From the NCBI GenBank assembly GCA_021827245.1, contig JAKAWN010000092.1, forward strand, positions 1-18,165: a DNA stretch of 18,165 bases, written 5' to 3'. The notes under the pieces were generated by a model, which was not told the origin of the DNA, ran no database searches, and saw nothing but the letters and a program-made list of their open reading frames with translations. This DNA is from Acidobacteriota bacterium (lineage in GTDB: Bacteria > Acidobacteriota > Terriglobia > UBA7540). Of the stretch, positions 1-7,084 are shown one piece after another; the first letter of the stretch is position 1; every line of letters starts with the position of its first letter. Made by a program: the position numbers and the translations under genes.

Positions 1-64
1 AAACGAGAGGTGGGGATCTTCCGATCGGAGCCTTGAGTTTACAGGCTGCACGCCGCGACTGGAC

Positions 65-107
65 AACGCTTTTCGAGCGTTTTCCGGTCGCTTTTTTTTT
101 GACCGGA
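65..107 (+). terminator. Two adjacent hairpins near the left edge
   Basis: Two perfect short inverted repeats lie side by side: AACGCT (65-70) with AGCGTT (76-81), and TCCGGTC (83-89) with GACCGGA (101-107). The second encloses a run of ten T. The first is followed by three T. They could terminate a gene entering from the left edge, or be the end of a mobile element. No gene is visible to the left of them inside the window, so the role is open. Confidence 0.35.
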
Positions 108-159
108 CGCTCATTAAGGGTCGTTCGGGCTTCTTGTATTGGCCCGCGATGTTCTGCGG

Positions 160-770
160 ATGCCTCCAACCAGCGCTCACCAAAACGCGAACATCCCCCA
201 AGGCGTATTGCCAGGTTCAACAGTCCAACCACCGGGTAGTGTCGGGTCCCAGCAGGATTCGATCGAAGAGATTGGCCAACGGCGGCGAGCGGGCGACGAA
301 CAATCTTCGCGGGCCACGAGCGCACAAGGTCCGGTTGCTGCCCCAAAGCCCGAAGCAGAATCCAAATCACCCAAATCATCAACCGTTGCTAACGCCTTCC
401 CAGGGGGAGTCGGTAGGTTTCCCAACAACCCAGTAATCTTTGCCGGCCCTTTGGCTATTTTCAAAGGTGGTGCACGTGCCGGGCTATTGATGGATGGCTG
501 GCAGCAGAGCGAGAGCGGTCGCCTATTTTATGTCCACCCCGGCAATCGGGGCGGACGAATCCTTCTATATCCGACCGCATTGCTAAAGCCGGATGAGGCG
601 TTGACCATCTTAGACAAACAACGGCAGTTTATCGGGAGGCTAACTCCTTTCACCGCCGACGTAGCTCTCGGAGTGCTTGCTCAACTCTGCGAGCCCAGCC
701 TCGGCGATAGGCCCAAATTCCCAATGCTAGAACCTGTGCTAATTACGGCGACAGCGATACTGCGTTGGCG
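160..770 (+). pseudogene. Fragment of a replication-type or plasmid-borne protein (N-terminal part)
   Basis: The frame is open from a TTG at 139 or an ATG at 160 to 888, but only the part to about 768 looks like real protein. Residues coded by roughly 480-768 are well-formed (segments such as GRLFYVHPGNRGGR and FTADVALGVLAQLCEP, then LEPVLITATAILRWR) and resemble replication-initiator-like proteins of acidobacterial integrated plasmids; this family link is from memory and tentative. The first 110 residues are low-complexity, rich in S, P, Q and A. After about 770 the frame loses protein character, and a different, primase-like protein continues in another frame, so this is an N-terminal piece left by a deletion. 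No clear ribosome binding site precedes the start. Confidence 0.4.
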
Positions 771-1009
771 TACCTCGTACCCTTGCTGTATTCGGCGTGA
801 CTGGCTGGTGTTGGGAGTGGGTGCGGAAAGTCCGGGAGGTCGCATTTGCATTGGATGCCGATGCGACCGGACAGAGGAGTTGGCGTGAACTCGCACGAGA
901 AGCTAGGCTTCGCGGGAAGATAGTTGCCTTTTTACCGCCTGAAGCATACGACGGCCACAAAGACGTAAATGAAGCATGGGTTGCTGGAGCGCTGCGGATC
1001 GGCTTGTAG
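743..1009 (+). pseudogene. C-terminal fragment of a TOPRIM (primase-like) protein
   Basis: The frame from 743 to the TAG at 1007-1009 gives a TOPRIM-like end: an AVFGVTG strand, then FALDADATGQ (the DxD signature of TOPRIM enzymes), a helix, and finally GHKDVNEAW, resembling the KDxNE ending of phage and plasmid primases. The upstream part with the TOPRIM glutamate and the zinc-binding region is absent. A neighbouring frame over 720-770 reads GDSDTALAYL, which could be the decayed strand just before. An internal GTG at 797 opens a 70-residue ORF, but that is not a functional unit. The piece abuts the replication-like fragment with no gap, which points to a fusion made by deletion in a dying mobile element. 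Confidence 0.55.
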
Positions 1010-1017
1010 AGAAGAGC

Positions 1018-1051
1018 CAAACCTCCCAGCTTCTCGCCGGTGGGAAGTTTG
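1018..1051 (+). terminator. Stem-loop after the primase-like fragment
   Basis: CAAACCTCCCA (1018-1028) pairs with TGGGAAGTTTG (1041-1051) at 10 of 11 positions around a 12-base loop, 9 bp after the stop of the primase-like fragment. There is no T run, so it is a weak intrinsic terminator at best. Confidence 0.3.
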
Positions 1052-1140
1052 ATAAGTAGACGCGCCACGATTAGGGCTCGACCTTACACTTTGTATTGGG
1101 CAGGGTTTTCGTGGCTGGCAATAGCACTGGTTCAGATAGT

Positions 1141-1386
1141 ATGGGCCTGGCACACCGGGCGCGCTTCCAAGAGCACCATTTCGCAGTGGCTGAAGTTGCT
1201 GACCTGTGGAATTTGAGCCCTGATGTCGTTCGAAAACTCTTTGAACGTGAGCCGGGGGTGCTGGTGATTGGGGATCATGGGTCACGGAATAAGCGTCGAT
1301 ACACCACCTTGCGAATCCCGCAATCAGCGGTTGAGCGTGTTCATCCACGCCTATCCAAGGGTGCGCGACATAGAAGTGAAGGTTAA
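1141..1386 (+). CDS. Helix-turn-helix DNA-binding protein, 3' end replaced by an IS
   Basis: A protein of about 81 residues from ATG 1141 (upstream TTG 1096 also possible; neither has a strong ribosome binding site). Residues HFAVAEVADLWNLSPDVVRKLF form a MerR/excisionase-like helix-turn-helix, followed by EPGVLVIG and RRYTTLRIP, a wing-like end often seen in small DNA-binding proteins beside acidobacterial integrases (recalled, not searched). The last eight residues (GARHRSEG) are coded by the terminal repeat of the insertion sequence that starts at 1359, so the native C-terminus is lost. Likely a regulator or excision-type factor of the decayed element to its left; it may still fold, since the cut falls after the wing. 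Confidence 0.55.
   Translation: MGLAHRARFQEHHFAVAEVADLWNLSPDVVRKLFEREPGVLVIGDHGSRNKRRYTTLRIPQSAVERVHPRLSKGARHRSEG
1359..1378 (+). repeat. Left terminal inverted repeat of the ISKra4-like element
   Basis: A 20-base arm, matched by the reverse complement of 3673-3692 with a single T/C difference at the fourth base. It sets the left border of the insertion sequence and supplies the last codons of the helix-turn-helix gene. Confidence 0.75.
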
Positions 1387-1546
1387 GCCGCCCGGCGGCC
1401 CTCCCAGTACTCCTCAAAGCGACCGTTGCGGTAACAGCAGCGTAGAGCGAGGATGGCGTTGGCGCCCAGCAGGGTCCAGAACATTCCCGAACGTTTGAAA
1501 CGGGAAGCGATGACCGTTTTGCAACCGGCTTCGATGACGCCTGAGC

Positions 1547-1554
1547 CGACAAAC
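1547..1554. repeat. Target site duplication, left copy
   Basis: CGACAAAC directly abuts the left end of the nested element and is repeated at 2046-2053. Removing the element plus one copy restores an unbroken transposase reading (RRQHLFVGSGVIEAG). Confidence 0.85.
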
Positions 1555-1590
1555 TGTCCGTGGCAGCGAGAAAGAGCAGCAGTTTTGGCA
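1555..1590 (+). repeat. Left 36-bp terminal inverted repeat of the nested element
   Basis: It is identical over 36 bases to the reverse complement of 2010-2045. Perfect identity suggests a recent insertion, or ends kept under selection for transposition. Confidence 0.9.
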
Positions 1591-2009
1591 GTCTAGTGGT
1601 CAGCAGAAGTCGTTTTTGGGGGAAGCTGAATACAAATTGCCTTTGGCTGTCACGTTCGATCGGCAGTCTCACAGACGCGAGTTGTATAGCCTTACGGTTT
1701 TATCACGCCAAGGAATTAGCCCCCCGCGCCTTCAGTAGGAACCGGATCAGAAGAGGGAAAGGATCACCATCCTTCGTCGCAAGATTCACGCCTCGGTGAC
1801 TTTCTACCGAATTGGCCAGGTAATCTCAGTAGGTCAAGCCTGGCGAAGCTGGCATGGCCAAGGGTGTTGACAATTTCCCCCAGGAACAGGAGTCGAGCAG
1901 CCATCGGCGCTCAGGAAAAAATCAAGAAAGGTGAGAATAGCAAAACAATTTAGAAACTCATATAGAGTTTTTACCGCCTCCCCGCGGATGGGGCTGCTGC
2001 TCATCAAAT

Positions 2010-2045
2010 TGCCAAAACTGCTGCTCTTTCTCGCTGCCACGGACA
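2010..2045 (-). repeat. Right 36-bp terminal inverted repeat of the nested element
   Basis: Reverse complement of 1555-1590 without mismatch. On the minus strand it is read as part of the chimeric transposase ORF (residues VAARKSSSFG). Confidence 0.9.
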
Positions 2046-2053
2046 CGACAAAC
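2046..2053. repeat. Target site duplication, right copy
   Basis: Second copy of CGACAAAC, immediately right of the nested element; on the transposase strand it reads GTTTGTCG and encodes the FV of QHLFV. Confidence 0.85.
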
Positions 2054-3672
2054 AGGTGTTGGCGGCGAAACTTGGCGTAGCGCATGCGCTCCGTGTTCCG
2101 CTCGAAATAGTCCGCCTCGGTGCGGAGTCTCTCGGCGATCTCGGAGTTGCTGGGTCGAAAGGCGCGGAGCACGCCGACCAGCCTTTCGATTTTCCCCTTA
2201 TCCAGCAGGCGGTTCTGATGGATTTTCATCCAGTCTTTTTGCTTTCCGGCCTCGTTCGGGTAGAGGGTGCGCGCCACCTCCCAGAGGTGCTGGCTCGCGT
2301 GGTAGAGATCGACAATCTGAATAGCCCCGGAAAAGTGCTCAGCGGCCAGATTCCAGATCCGCTCGGCCCCGTCGCCCATCACGACTTGCTTTTGGGCGCG
2401 GTTCCAACCGCGCTTCCAAGCTTCCAGGTAAAGGCGCTTTCCGAACTCCTCGGCGGTTTCGATGGCGCCGGTGTAGGAGGTGGAATCCGCATCGCGGATC
2501 GGGTAGCCCTCTTGATCCCACGTGGTCTGAGTGAACACACACCCCAACTTGACTTCTCGCGTATGGGCGGGTTGACCGGCGATTTTGCCGGACCGGCTGA
2601 CGGTCTCCTTTTTCACCACGGGCACGCCCGTCCCGTCCATCTGCACATACACGATGGGAATCGGCTCCCCGGCGACGGCGGGCAGGTTCAACTGCCAAGC
2701 CTCCTGCCTTTCTCTCTGCTCGTGCTGTTCGATGTCTCGACCGACGGCTTCGGCGGTTCGCTCCACGGATTTGGCGGTCACTTCTAACCCCGCCAAAACC
2801 TTCATCTGTTCCCGACCGCGCTGAAAAGGCGCCTCTTGACCCACCATCGCTTGCATGCGCCGCACCCCCGGAGAAAACTCCGTGTCTTCGATGTCCAGGC
2901 CGCGATCGGCCGGAAACTGCCCCGCAGGGCAGTGCGGACACAGGTAATAGGCGCGCCAGACTTCCACCGGCCCCACGGCGGTGAGCACGGGCTTGGCGCG
3001 CCGTTCGCGGTAGTGCGCTTGCTCGCCGCACGCGCAAGGAATCGTGCGTTGGTCGGCGGCGGGCGCGGGGAATTGCAGCGGTTCGGTCAGGGCCGCAGCC
3101 CCGGCCCGATGCAAAGCGGAGCGCAGGGCCATCTCGGTGGCTTCCAAATCCAGGCGCCCGGTCTTGCGCCGCTGCTGGAAAATAATCGGCAAGAGCTGAT
3201 CTACCTCGCGGGCGATCTCCTGCCGGATCGCTTCCGCCGTTTTTTTTCCTGCTCGGTCTGGGCCTCGTCCTCCACCGGTCGCAAGCCGCAAATCGCGGCG
3301 TTGGTTGCCACCAAGGCGCGGCTGAGCTGTTGGAACTTGCGAAACTCCGCCACCTCTCTCGGCTTTGTGGCGAGCCGCCGGGGTCGGTAACGACTCCGTG
3401 CGGGTCCTGCCGTCGACCTTATAAGTGAGCCGGAAATCGGGGCCGTGGCCAGCGTCTTGGGGCCGGGCGCAGTGGCAGTTCGGCTTGCCGCAGCGCCTCA
3501 CCACGCTGGTGATGGAGCCGCTTCGAAAATCACGGAGCTTGGAGATATCCTCCAGCAACCGGGTCCTTTCGCCTTCGAGGGCGGGAAGGGTTTGGGGCAT
3601 AGCCACCTCCTCTATCTGTCAGTATATAATACGTACAGATAAAGGCCACAAAAAAGAAACCTCCCTATGCCC

Positions 3673-3692
3673 CACTTCTATGTCGCGCGCCC
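3673..3692 (-). repeat. Right terminal inverted repeat of the ISKra4-like element
   Basis: Reverse complement begins GGGCGCGCGACATAGAAGTG and matches the left arm at 19 of 20 positions. It lies about 70 bp upstream of the transposase start, the usual promoter-side end. Confidence 0.75.
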
Positions 3693-3759
3693 CGACTGGG
3701 CGGTGAGCTGGATTTTTGGCGCATATTTGGGTATGATTTAGTGCTTGATATTTACCGGC

Positions 3760-3787
3760 TTGGAAGCCCCGTTGGGTAGCCTAAAAT
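3760..3787 (+). promoter_or_regulatory. Candidate sigma-70-type promoter for the radical SAM gene
   Basis: TTGGAA (3760-3765), a 16-base spacer, then TAAAAT (3782-3787). The predicted start near 3794 leaves an untranslated leader of about 80 bases that contains the hairpin at 3807-3825. Confidence 0.5.
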
Positions 3788-3806
3788 AGCAGCTTCGTTC
3801 AGGCGG

Positions 3807-3825
3807 TTCGCAGGTGCGCTGCGAA
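3807..3825 (+). promoter_or_regulatory. Perfect inverted repeat in the leader of the radical SAM gene
   Basis: TTCGCAG (3807-3813), a five-base loop, then CTGCGAA (3819-3825). It sits between the candidate promoter and the ribosome binding site, so it could be a repressor operator or an RNA stem-loop. No known riboswitch pattern was recognised. Confidence 0.4.
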
Positions 3826-3872
3826 TAGCGCCTTCCAATGAATTCATAGTCAAGGTGACGAAAGGAGATTCG

Positions 3873-5165
3873 ATGGCAGAAGTCGAAAAGTTAGAGCGCA
3901 CCCCCAGCAATTCCATGCCGGTTCGCGTGGATGTTGGGTTGCACGATCTGTTGATGAAGCCGAAAACAGGAGAGGTGGCGCCGCCATCGCTGAAACCTGA
4001 ATCCTCTTCGCCGGGATTGACGTTGCCGGAGCCCGTCTACCCGCAGAATCCGCTTCCTGAGGGCGTGGATTACACCGAGAGGCAGTACCAGAACATTAAC
4101 ACCAAGCGAGCATTCATGTGCTGGGCGCTGCCGTTTGTGAAGTCCCGTTTTCATCCCTCGAAACTGCGGCCGATCATTTCTTACCTTTTTACCGAATTCA
4201 AATGTAACGTCGACTGCCACTATTGCTGGTCCTACAACAACAACGTGAAGGGCATGACCGAGGAGGTTGCACGCAAGTCGATCGACTGGCTGCATGGGAT
4301 CGATTGCCGCGTCCTGGCCCTGATGGGCGGCGAGCCGCTGCTGCGGCCGGGATTTGTGCACAAGGTGGTTTATTACGCTGCCAAGAAAGGCTTTTACGTT
4401 TACGTGCCGACCAATGGCCGGCTGATGCGCCCGGAGGTGATCGACCGCCTTGGCGATGCTGGAGTCGGGATTTTCAACCTGGCGATCGATTGCGTGGAGG
4501 AAAAGCCGGGGCTGCCCAAGGCGCTGAACCGCATCCGTCCGTACTTTGATTACCTGGTGAAGCGGCAACGGCATTACGGCTACACGGTGATGATGAATAT
4601 CAACATTACCCACATCAATCAGGACGATGTGAAGGTATTGACCGAGATCGCTCACGACAACGGCATCGCCACCGATTACCACCTGAACGAAGCTCCCATG
4701 CTGGAACAGAGCCACTTCAAGCACCTCGACAACAACACCACTTATCTCACTCCTGAGGATTATCCCAAGGTCGAGGCGCTGCTCGATTACCTGGTTGAGA
4801 AGAGCCGCAATGGTTACAAGATGGCTAACCCGCAACAGCACATGATCGACATGAAGAAGCTGATGGGCGGAACGGTCAAGCCCTGGCCGTGCCGCGCGGG
4901 ACAGAACAACCTGATCATCCGTCCTGAAGGTACGCTGGCTCCCTGCTTCCCCATGTATTCGGCCACGTATGACTGGGGCACGGTGGGCGACCACAAGTTC
5001 GACGTGAAACAGCTCGACGAGATGAAGAAAACCTGCTCCACCACCTGCCTCTCCACATGCAACTACATCCTGTCGCACTGCTATAACAGCTCGCGCGTCA
5101 TCCGCTGGGGCTTGAAACAGGCGTTCCGCGGATTCCACGGCGTCAGCGGGCACTTTGAGGACTAA
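3873..5165 (+). CDS. Radical SAM protein with C-terminal cysteine-rich (SPASM-like) region
   Basis: The protein is 430 residues. ATG 3873 is preferred over the in-frame GTG at 3855 because AAAGGAG lies six bases before it. Residues 1-75 are a proline-rich extension without recognised domain. The radical SAM core begins with C111, C115 and C118 (KCNVDCHYCW, a CxxxCxxC 4Fe-4S/S-adenosylmethionine motif), followed by MGGEP at 151-155 (the GGE motif) and VPTNG. The C-terminal third has PWPCRAG, GTLAPCFPM and a cluster TCSTTCLSTCNYILSHCY, consistent with auxiliary iron-sulfur cluster binding as in SPASM/twitch proteins. Last residues are basic (RVIRWGLKQAFRG). The substrate is unknown: there is no peptide precursor gene, transporter or partner next to it, and it stands alone between an IS and a convergent cassette. 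Confidence 0.85.
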   Translation: MAEVEKLERTPSNSMPVRVDVGLHDLLMKPKTGEVAPPSLKPESSSPGLTLPEPVYPQNPLPEGVDYTERQYQNINTKRAFMCWALPFVKSRFHPSKLRPIISYLFTEFKCNVDCHYCWSYNNNVKGMTEEVARKSIDWLHGIDCRVLALMGGEPLLRPGFVHKVVYYAAKKGFYVYVPTNGRLMRPEVIDRLGDAGVGIFNLAIDCVEEKPGLPKALNRIRPYFDYLVKRQRHYGYTVMMNINITHINQDDVKVLTEIAHDNGIATDYHLNEAPMLEQSHFKHLDNNTTYLTPEDYPKVEALLDYLVEKSRNGYKMANPQQHMIDMKKLMGGTVKPWPCRAGQNNLIIRPEGTLAPCFPMYSATYDWGTVGDHKFDVKQLDEMKKTCSTTCLSTCNYILSHCYNSSRVIRWGLKQAFRGFHGVSGHFED

Positions 5166-5177
5166 GGTGCATGGTCG

Positions 5178-5204
5178 GGAGTTTCGGACCTCGTCCGAAA
5201 CTCC
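5178..5204. terminator. Strong hairpin between convergent genes
   Basis: GGAGTTTCGGAC (5178-5189) and GTCCGAAACTCC (5193-5204) form a perfect 12-bp stem with a three-base loop, 13 bp after the radical SAM stop and 53 bp beyond the stop of the convergent three-Cys-motif gene. There is no clear T tract directly after it on either strand, but the position suits a bidirectional transcript end. Confidence 0.6.
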
Positions 5205-5256
5205 TGCAGCCTTTTGGAAGCTAGCCGCAATCCATGCTTTTCCAACAATTGATGCA

Positions 5257-6111
5257 TCAATAGGCGACGCGCTGGTGGTACGGAGTGTCTCCCAAAGAGA
5301 TGCGACTCATCCCGCCGGAGCTAAACGGTGCTTCGATCGTTTCTGCGAGCGCGAGACACTCCGCGGCGTTAGGGACGGGATGAGGGATCCGGCGGGGAAA
5401 CTCGTCATAGGTCTTTCCCTCCAGCTTTCGACCCGCCGCCGACTTATGGACACCACCCCACTGTTTGAAGAAGAAGGGCACCCCCGCAACTTGGCACTGA
5501 TCCCTGATTGAAAGAACCCATTCTCTCCTCATGGGTCTCGCTCCGGGACCACTTTCGCCGCCCACAATGACCCAACCAATGCCCTCAAGTTTCAGGCTCC
5601 CCAACTCTTCAATCAGAGGTTCAATTGAGAGAAATCGAACCGACGCTGGCGAGGACCGCAGATCGTCGATTCGGGGAAGGCCGTGCTTTCGGTTCTCGAC
5701 GCTTACGCCCCACCAAATGTGGGCATAGTTTGCTGCAAACCGAAGCTTATTGCCGAGAAGTTTGCGAATACGATAGGATCGCTTAGTCAGGACCTGGAAC
5801 GTATGCCACTTGGCAGTCACCATGACCTTTGCAACTCCAAGAATGTAGTCATCCGGAACGCGTTCATGGAAGAGATCACTCATTGAGTTAACAAAGATCA
5901 TCTTCGGCGTACGCCAACGCAGTGGCTCACCAAGCTTTTCAGGGACTAACCGTAAGTCGAATCCCTGCTCGTAGGGGTGACCAGTAACTCCGCGAAAGCG
6001 CTCCGCAAAAGTTTCGGCATAGCAGTGCTTGCATCCGGGGCTGATTTTCGTGCAACCCCGAATTGGATTCCATGTTGCTTCCGTCCACTCGATGCGTGAG
6101 ATTTGCGCCAT
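5257..6111 (-). CDS. Three-Cys-motif protein (DUF5131, phage Gp37/Gp68 family)
   Basis: The protein is 284 residues. It opens IEWTEATWNPIRGC, then C20, C27 and C30 (CTKISPGCKHCYAE, spacing Cx6CxxC), the three-cysteine signature of the DUF5131 family, which resembles a radical-SAM-type cluster site. Further family blocks are MIFVNSMSDLFH, FQVLTKR, WWGVSVE, RFLSIEPLIE and VIVGGESGPGARPM, ending in a FFFKQWGG segment, so it appears full length. ATG 6109-6111 has AAAGAGG six bases upstream, overlapping the stop codon of tcmP; the genes are 10 bp apart and probably translationally coupled. The biochemical function is not established. Family members are known from phages and mobile DNA, usually beside a TcmP gene as here. 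Confidence 0.9.
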   Translation of the reverse strand: MAQISRIEWTEATWNPIRGCTKISPGCKHCYAETFAERFRGVTGHPYEQGFDLRLVPEKLGEPLRWRTPKMIFVNSMSDLFHERVPDDYILGVAKVMVTAKWHTFQVLTKRSYRIRKLLGNKLRFAANYAHIWWGVSVENRKHGLPRIDDLRSSPASVRFLSIEPLIEELGSLKLEGIGWVIVGGESGPGARPMRREWVLSIRDQCQVAGVPFFFKQWGGVHKSAAGRKLEGKTYDEFPRRIPHPVPNAAECLALAETIEAPFSSGGMSRISLGDTPYHQRVAY

Positions 6112-6121
6112 TGGTGCCTCT

Positions 6122-6979
6122 TTAACCTTGGAAATCTAAGGTCGTCTGATCCGTGCTGTACCGCAAGACCTGGTCCCAAAATTTATACGCAAGATCATGC
6201 CTTGAAAACAGCGCAAGACGATAAAGGGGTCGGTTCCTGTCATCCGAGCGCACAAGCTTCATTAATGAAAGGGGCGTGTCTTTGTACCCCAACAATTTCA
6301 TCTGCTCAGCATATTGCAGTGCCAGAAACTTGCGGAAATCGACTCCGTTACGTTCTGCTGCCCCCCATCGTAGTCGCCAGTCCGATACCCCGAGAAACTC
6401 TTCAACCTTGAGATTGGCAGGATTCAGGTAGTGCGTCAAGTTGCGAATCGCGTCCATGTCCAGAGCAAGAAGGACCAAGAAATCAATAAAAAATGCGGAA
6501 AGCCGCCTGATGGTAGAGAACTTTACCGATATGTCGAAAGGGTCCACGAAACAGAACGACAGAACCCTGCGATCCCTTGAGGCAGCAGGAATCTCGGCGC
6601 AGATTTTCTCCACCTCCGCATTGCAATCCCCAGGAATGTACGAGACATTCGCATCAGGAAAGTATCTGTTTACCCGAGTTTGCAGAGCTTCCAGATACTC
6701 TTTGTCTTTTTCGCAGAAAATGTACTTGTCGAACTGGTCCGGAACCCCAAGAGCGAGCATGGGAGAGGCCTTTAATATTCGATTAGTACCTCTGACCTGC
6801 ACGTAGCCAGGTCCCGAATAGAGATCGATGTAAACGCGAGTCTCCCACTTCTTCCTCATGCCGCTGGAGAACAGTTCATCGTAAAGAGCAACCATTCGAT
6901 ACTTGTCTTCGGCCCAGCCGCCAACCTTCATCTTTGGGAGTCTGTCGTCAGGTCCGCTAATTGTTGTTGTCGATGTCAT
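6122..6979 (-). CDS. tcmP: Three-Cys-motif partner protein TcmP
   Basis: The protein is 285 residues from ATG 6977-6979 (the TTG at 7000 is a less likely start; no strong ribosome binding site for either). Early residues MKVGGWAEDKYRMVALYDELF match the TcmP family opening. YIDLYSGPGYV looks like the nucleotide/S-adenosylmethionine-binding loop of Rossmann methyltransferases. KYIFCEKD and LSFCFVDPFD fit the acidic end of strand 2 and the DPF-type motif after strand 4. The C-terminal half (EEFLGVSDWRLRWG onward) is helical. The family is defined by its neighbour, the three-Cys-motif protein, which lies 10 bp downstream. Base composition of this gene (AT-rich blocks such as 6481-6520) is clearly lower in GC than the core genes at right, suggesting transfer. 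The substrate is unknown. Confidence 0.85.
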   Translation of the reverse strand: MTSTTTISGPDDRLPKMKVGGWAEDKYRMVALYDELFSSGMRKKWETRVYIDLYSGPGYVQVRGTNRILKASPMLALGVPDQFDKYIFCEKDKEYLEALQTRVNRYFPDANVSYIPGDCNAEVEKICAEIPAASRDRRVLSFCFVDPFDISVKFSTIRRLSAFFIDFLVLLALDMDAIRNLTHYLNPANLKVEEFLGVSDWRLRWGAAERNGVDFRKFLALQYAEQMKLLGYKDTPLSLMKLVRSDDRNRPLYRLALFSRHDLAYKFWDQVLRYSTDQTTLDFQG

Positions 6980-7055
6980 GGCGAATAGAAGGCGAAACAA
7001 CAGCGGACGATGGTATCACAGACGTACTCGAAAGTTGTTAAACAAAATACAAATG

Positions 7056-7082
7056 AAAAACCTACCGGTCAGGACACCGGCA
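7056..7082 (-). terminator. Intrinsic terminator after the HicB-type gene
   Basis: On the minus strand TGCCGGT, a six-base loop and ACCGGTA form a seven-pair stem (one G-T pair), followed by GG and five T. It begins about 3 bp after the HicB-type stop codon and would isolate it from tcmP. Confidence 0.6.
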
Positions 7083-7084
7083 GT

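Larger units (their letters stand above)
1555..2045. mobile_element. Small non-autonomous (MITE-like) element nested in the transposase
   Basis: The element is 491 bp, bounded by perfect 36-bp terminal inverted repeats (1555-1590 and 2010-2045, outer sequence TGTCCGTGGCAGCG). These continue imperfectly about 16 bp inward and are flanked by an 8-bp direct duplication CGACAAAC. The interior has no convincing coding sequence in six frames; open stretches are short and compositionally odd. It is somewhat AT-rich near 1910-1970. It therefore must have been moved by a transposase encoded elsewhere, or is an internally deleted insertion sequence. I do not recognise the family from the ends; 8-bp duplications occur in several IS families. 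Confidence 0.8.
1383..3600 (-). pseudogene. ISKra4-family transposase, disrupted
   Basis: Start ATG at 3598-3600 with GGAGGT four bases upstream; a GTG at 3604 is in frame but lacks a spaced site. The N-terminal part has the RRCGKPNCHCA cysteine motif and LTYKVDGRT. The middle holds the catalytic region (VYVQMDGTGVPV, VVMGDGAERIW, IVDLYHASQHLWEVA). The true C-terminus (FVGSGVIEAGCKTVI, then GMFWTLLGANAI, then NGRFEEYWEG) is found at 1383-1554, separated by the nested element. Between about 3357 and 3240 the native reading (REVAEFRKFQQLSRALVATN) is in another frame: two bases seem lost in a GAGAG tract and one in a run of eight A. Because this stretch happens to stay open, a chimeric 590-residue ORF (1834-3606) appears; its last 70 residues are coded by the nested element. 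Confidence 0.85.
1359..3692 (-). mobile_element. ISKra4-like insertion sequence, interrupted by a nested element
   Basis: The ends are defined by a terminal inverted repeat: GGGTGCGCGACATAGAAGTG at 1359-1378, matched on the other strand at 3673-3692 with one mismatch in 20. The element is 2,334 bp, or about 1,835 bp once the nested 491-bp element and its 8-bp duplication are removed. It carries one transposase gene on the minus strand. No target duplication is obvious at the flanks (left ends in CTATCCAA, right begins CGACTGGG). It landed in the 3' end of the helix-turn-helix gene and is now immobile by its own transposase, which is broken. Confidence 0.8.

Noticed and set aside
1560..1799. 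79-residue ORF inside the nested element
   Set aside because: It begins in the terminal repeat, has no ribosome binding site and no family resemblance; the element is treated as non-coding.
2056..2787. 243-residue plus-strand ORF within the insertion sequence
   Set aside because: Mirror of the transposase coding strand; composition is typical of an antisense frame in GC-rich DNA.
2339..3037. 232-residue arginine-rich ORF on the minus strand
   Set aside because: Out-of-frame reading of the transposase; the real protein motifs are in the other frame.
3693..3872. Target duplication of the ISKra4-like element or an attachment site
   Set aside because: Flanks at 1350-1358 and 3693-3701 share no convincing direct repeat and no tRNA gene is present.
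3891..5153. 420-residue ORF on the minus strand opposite the radical SAM gene
   Set aside because: Antisense shadow of a gene with clear motifs; its translation is rich in H, V and R without domain character and it lacks a ribosome binding site.
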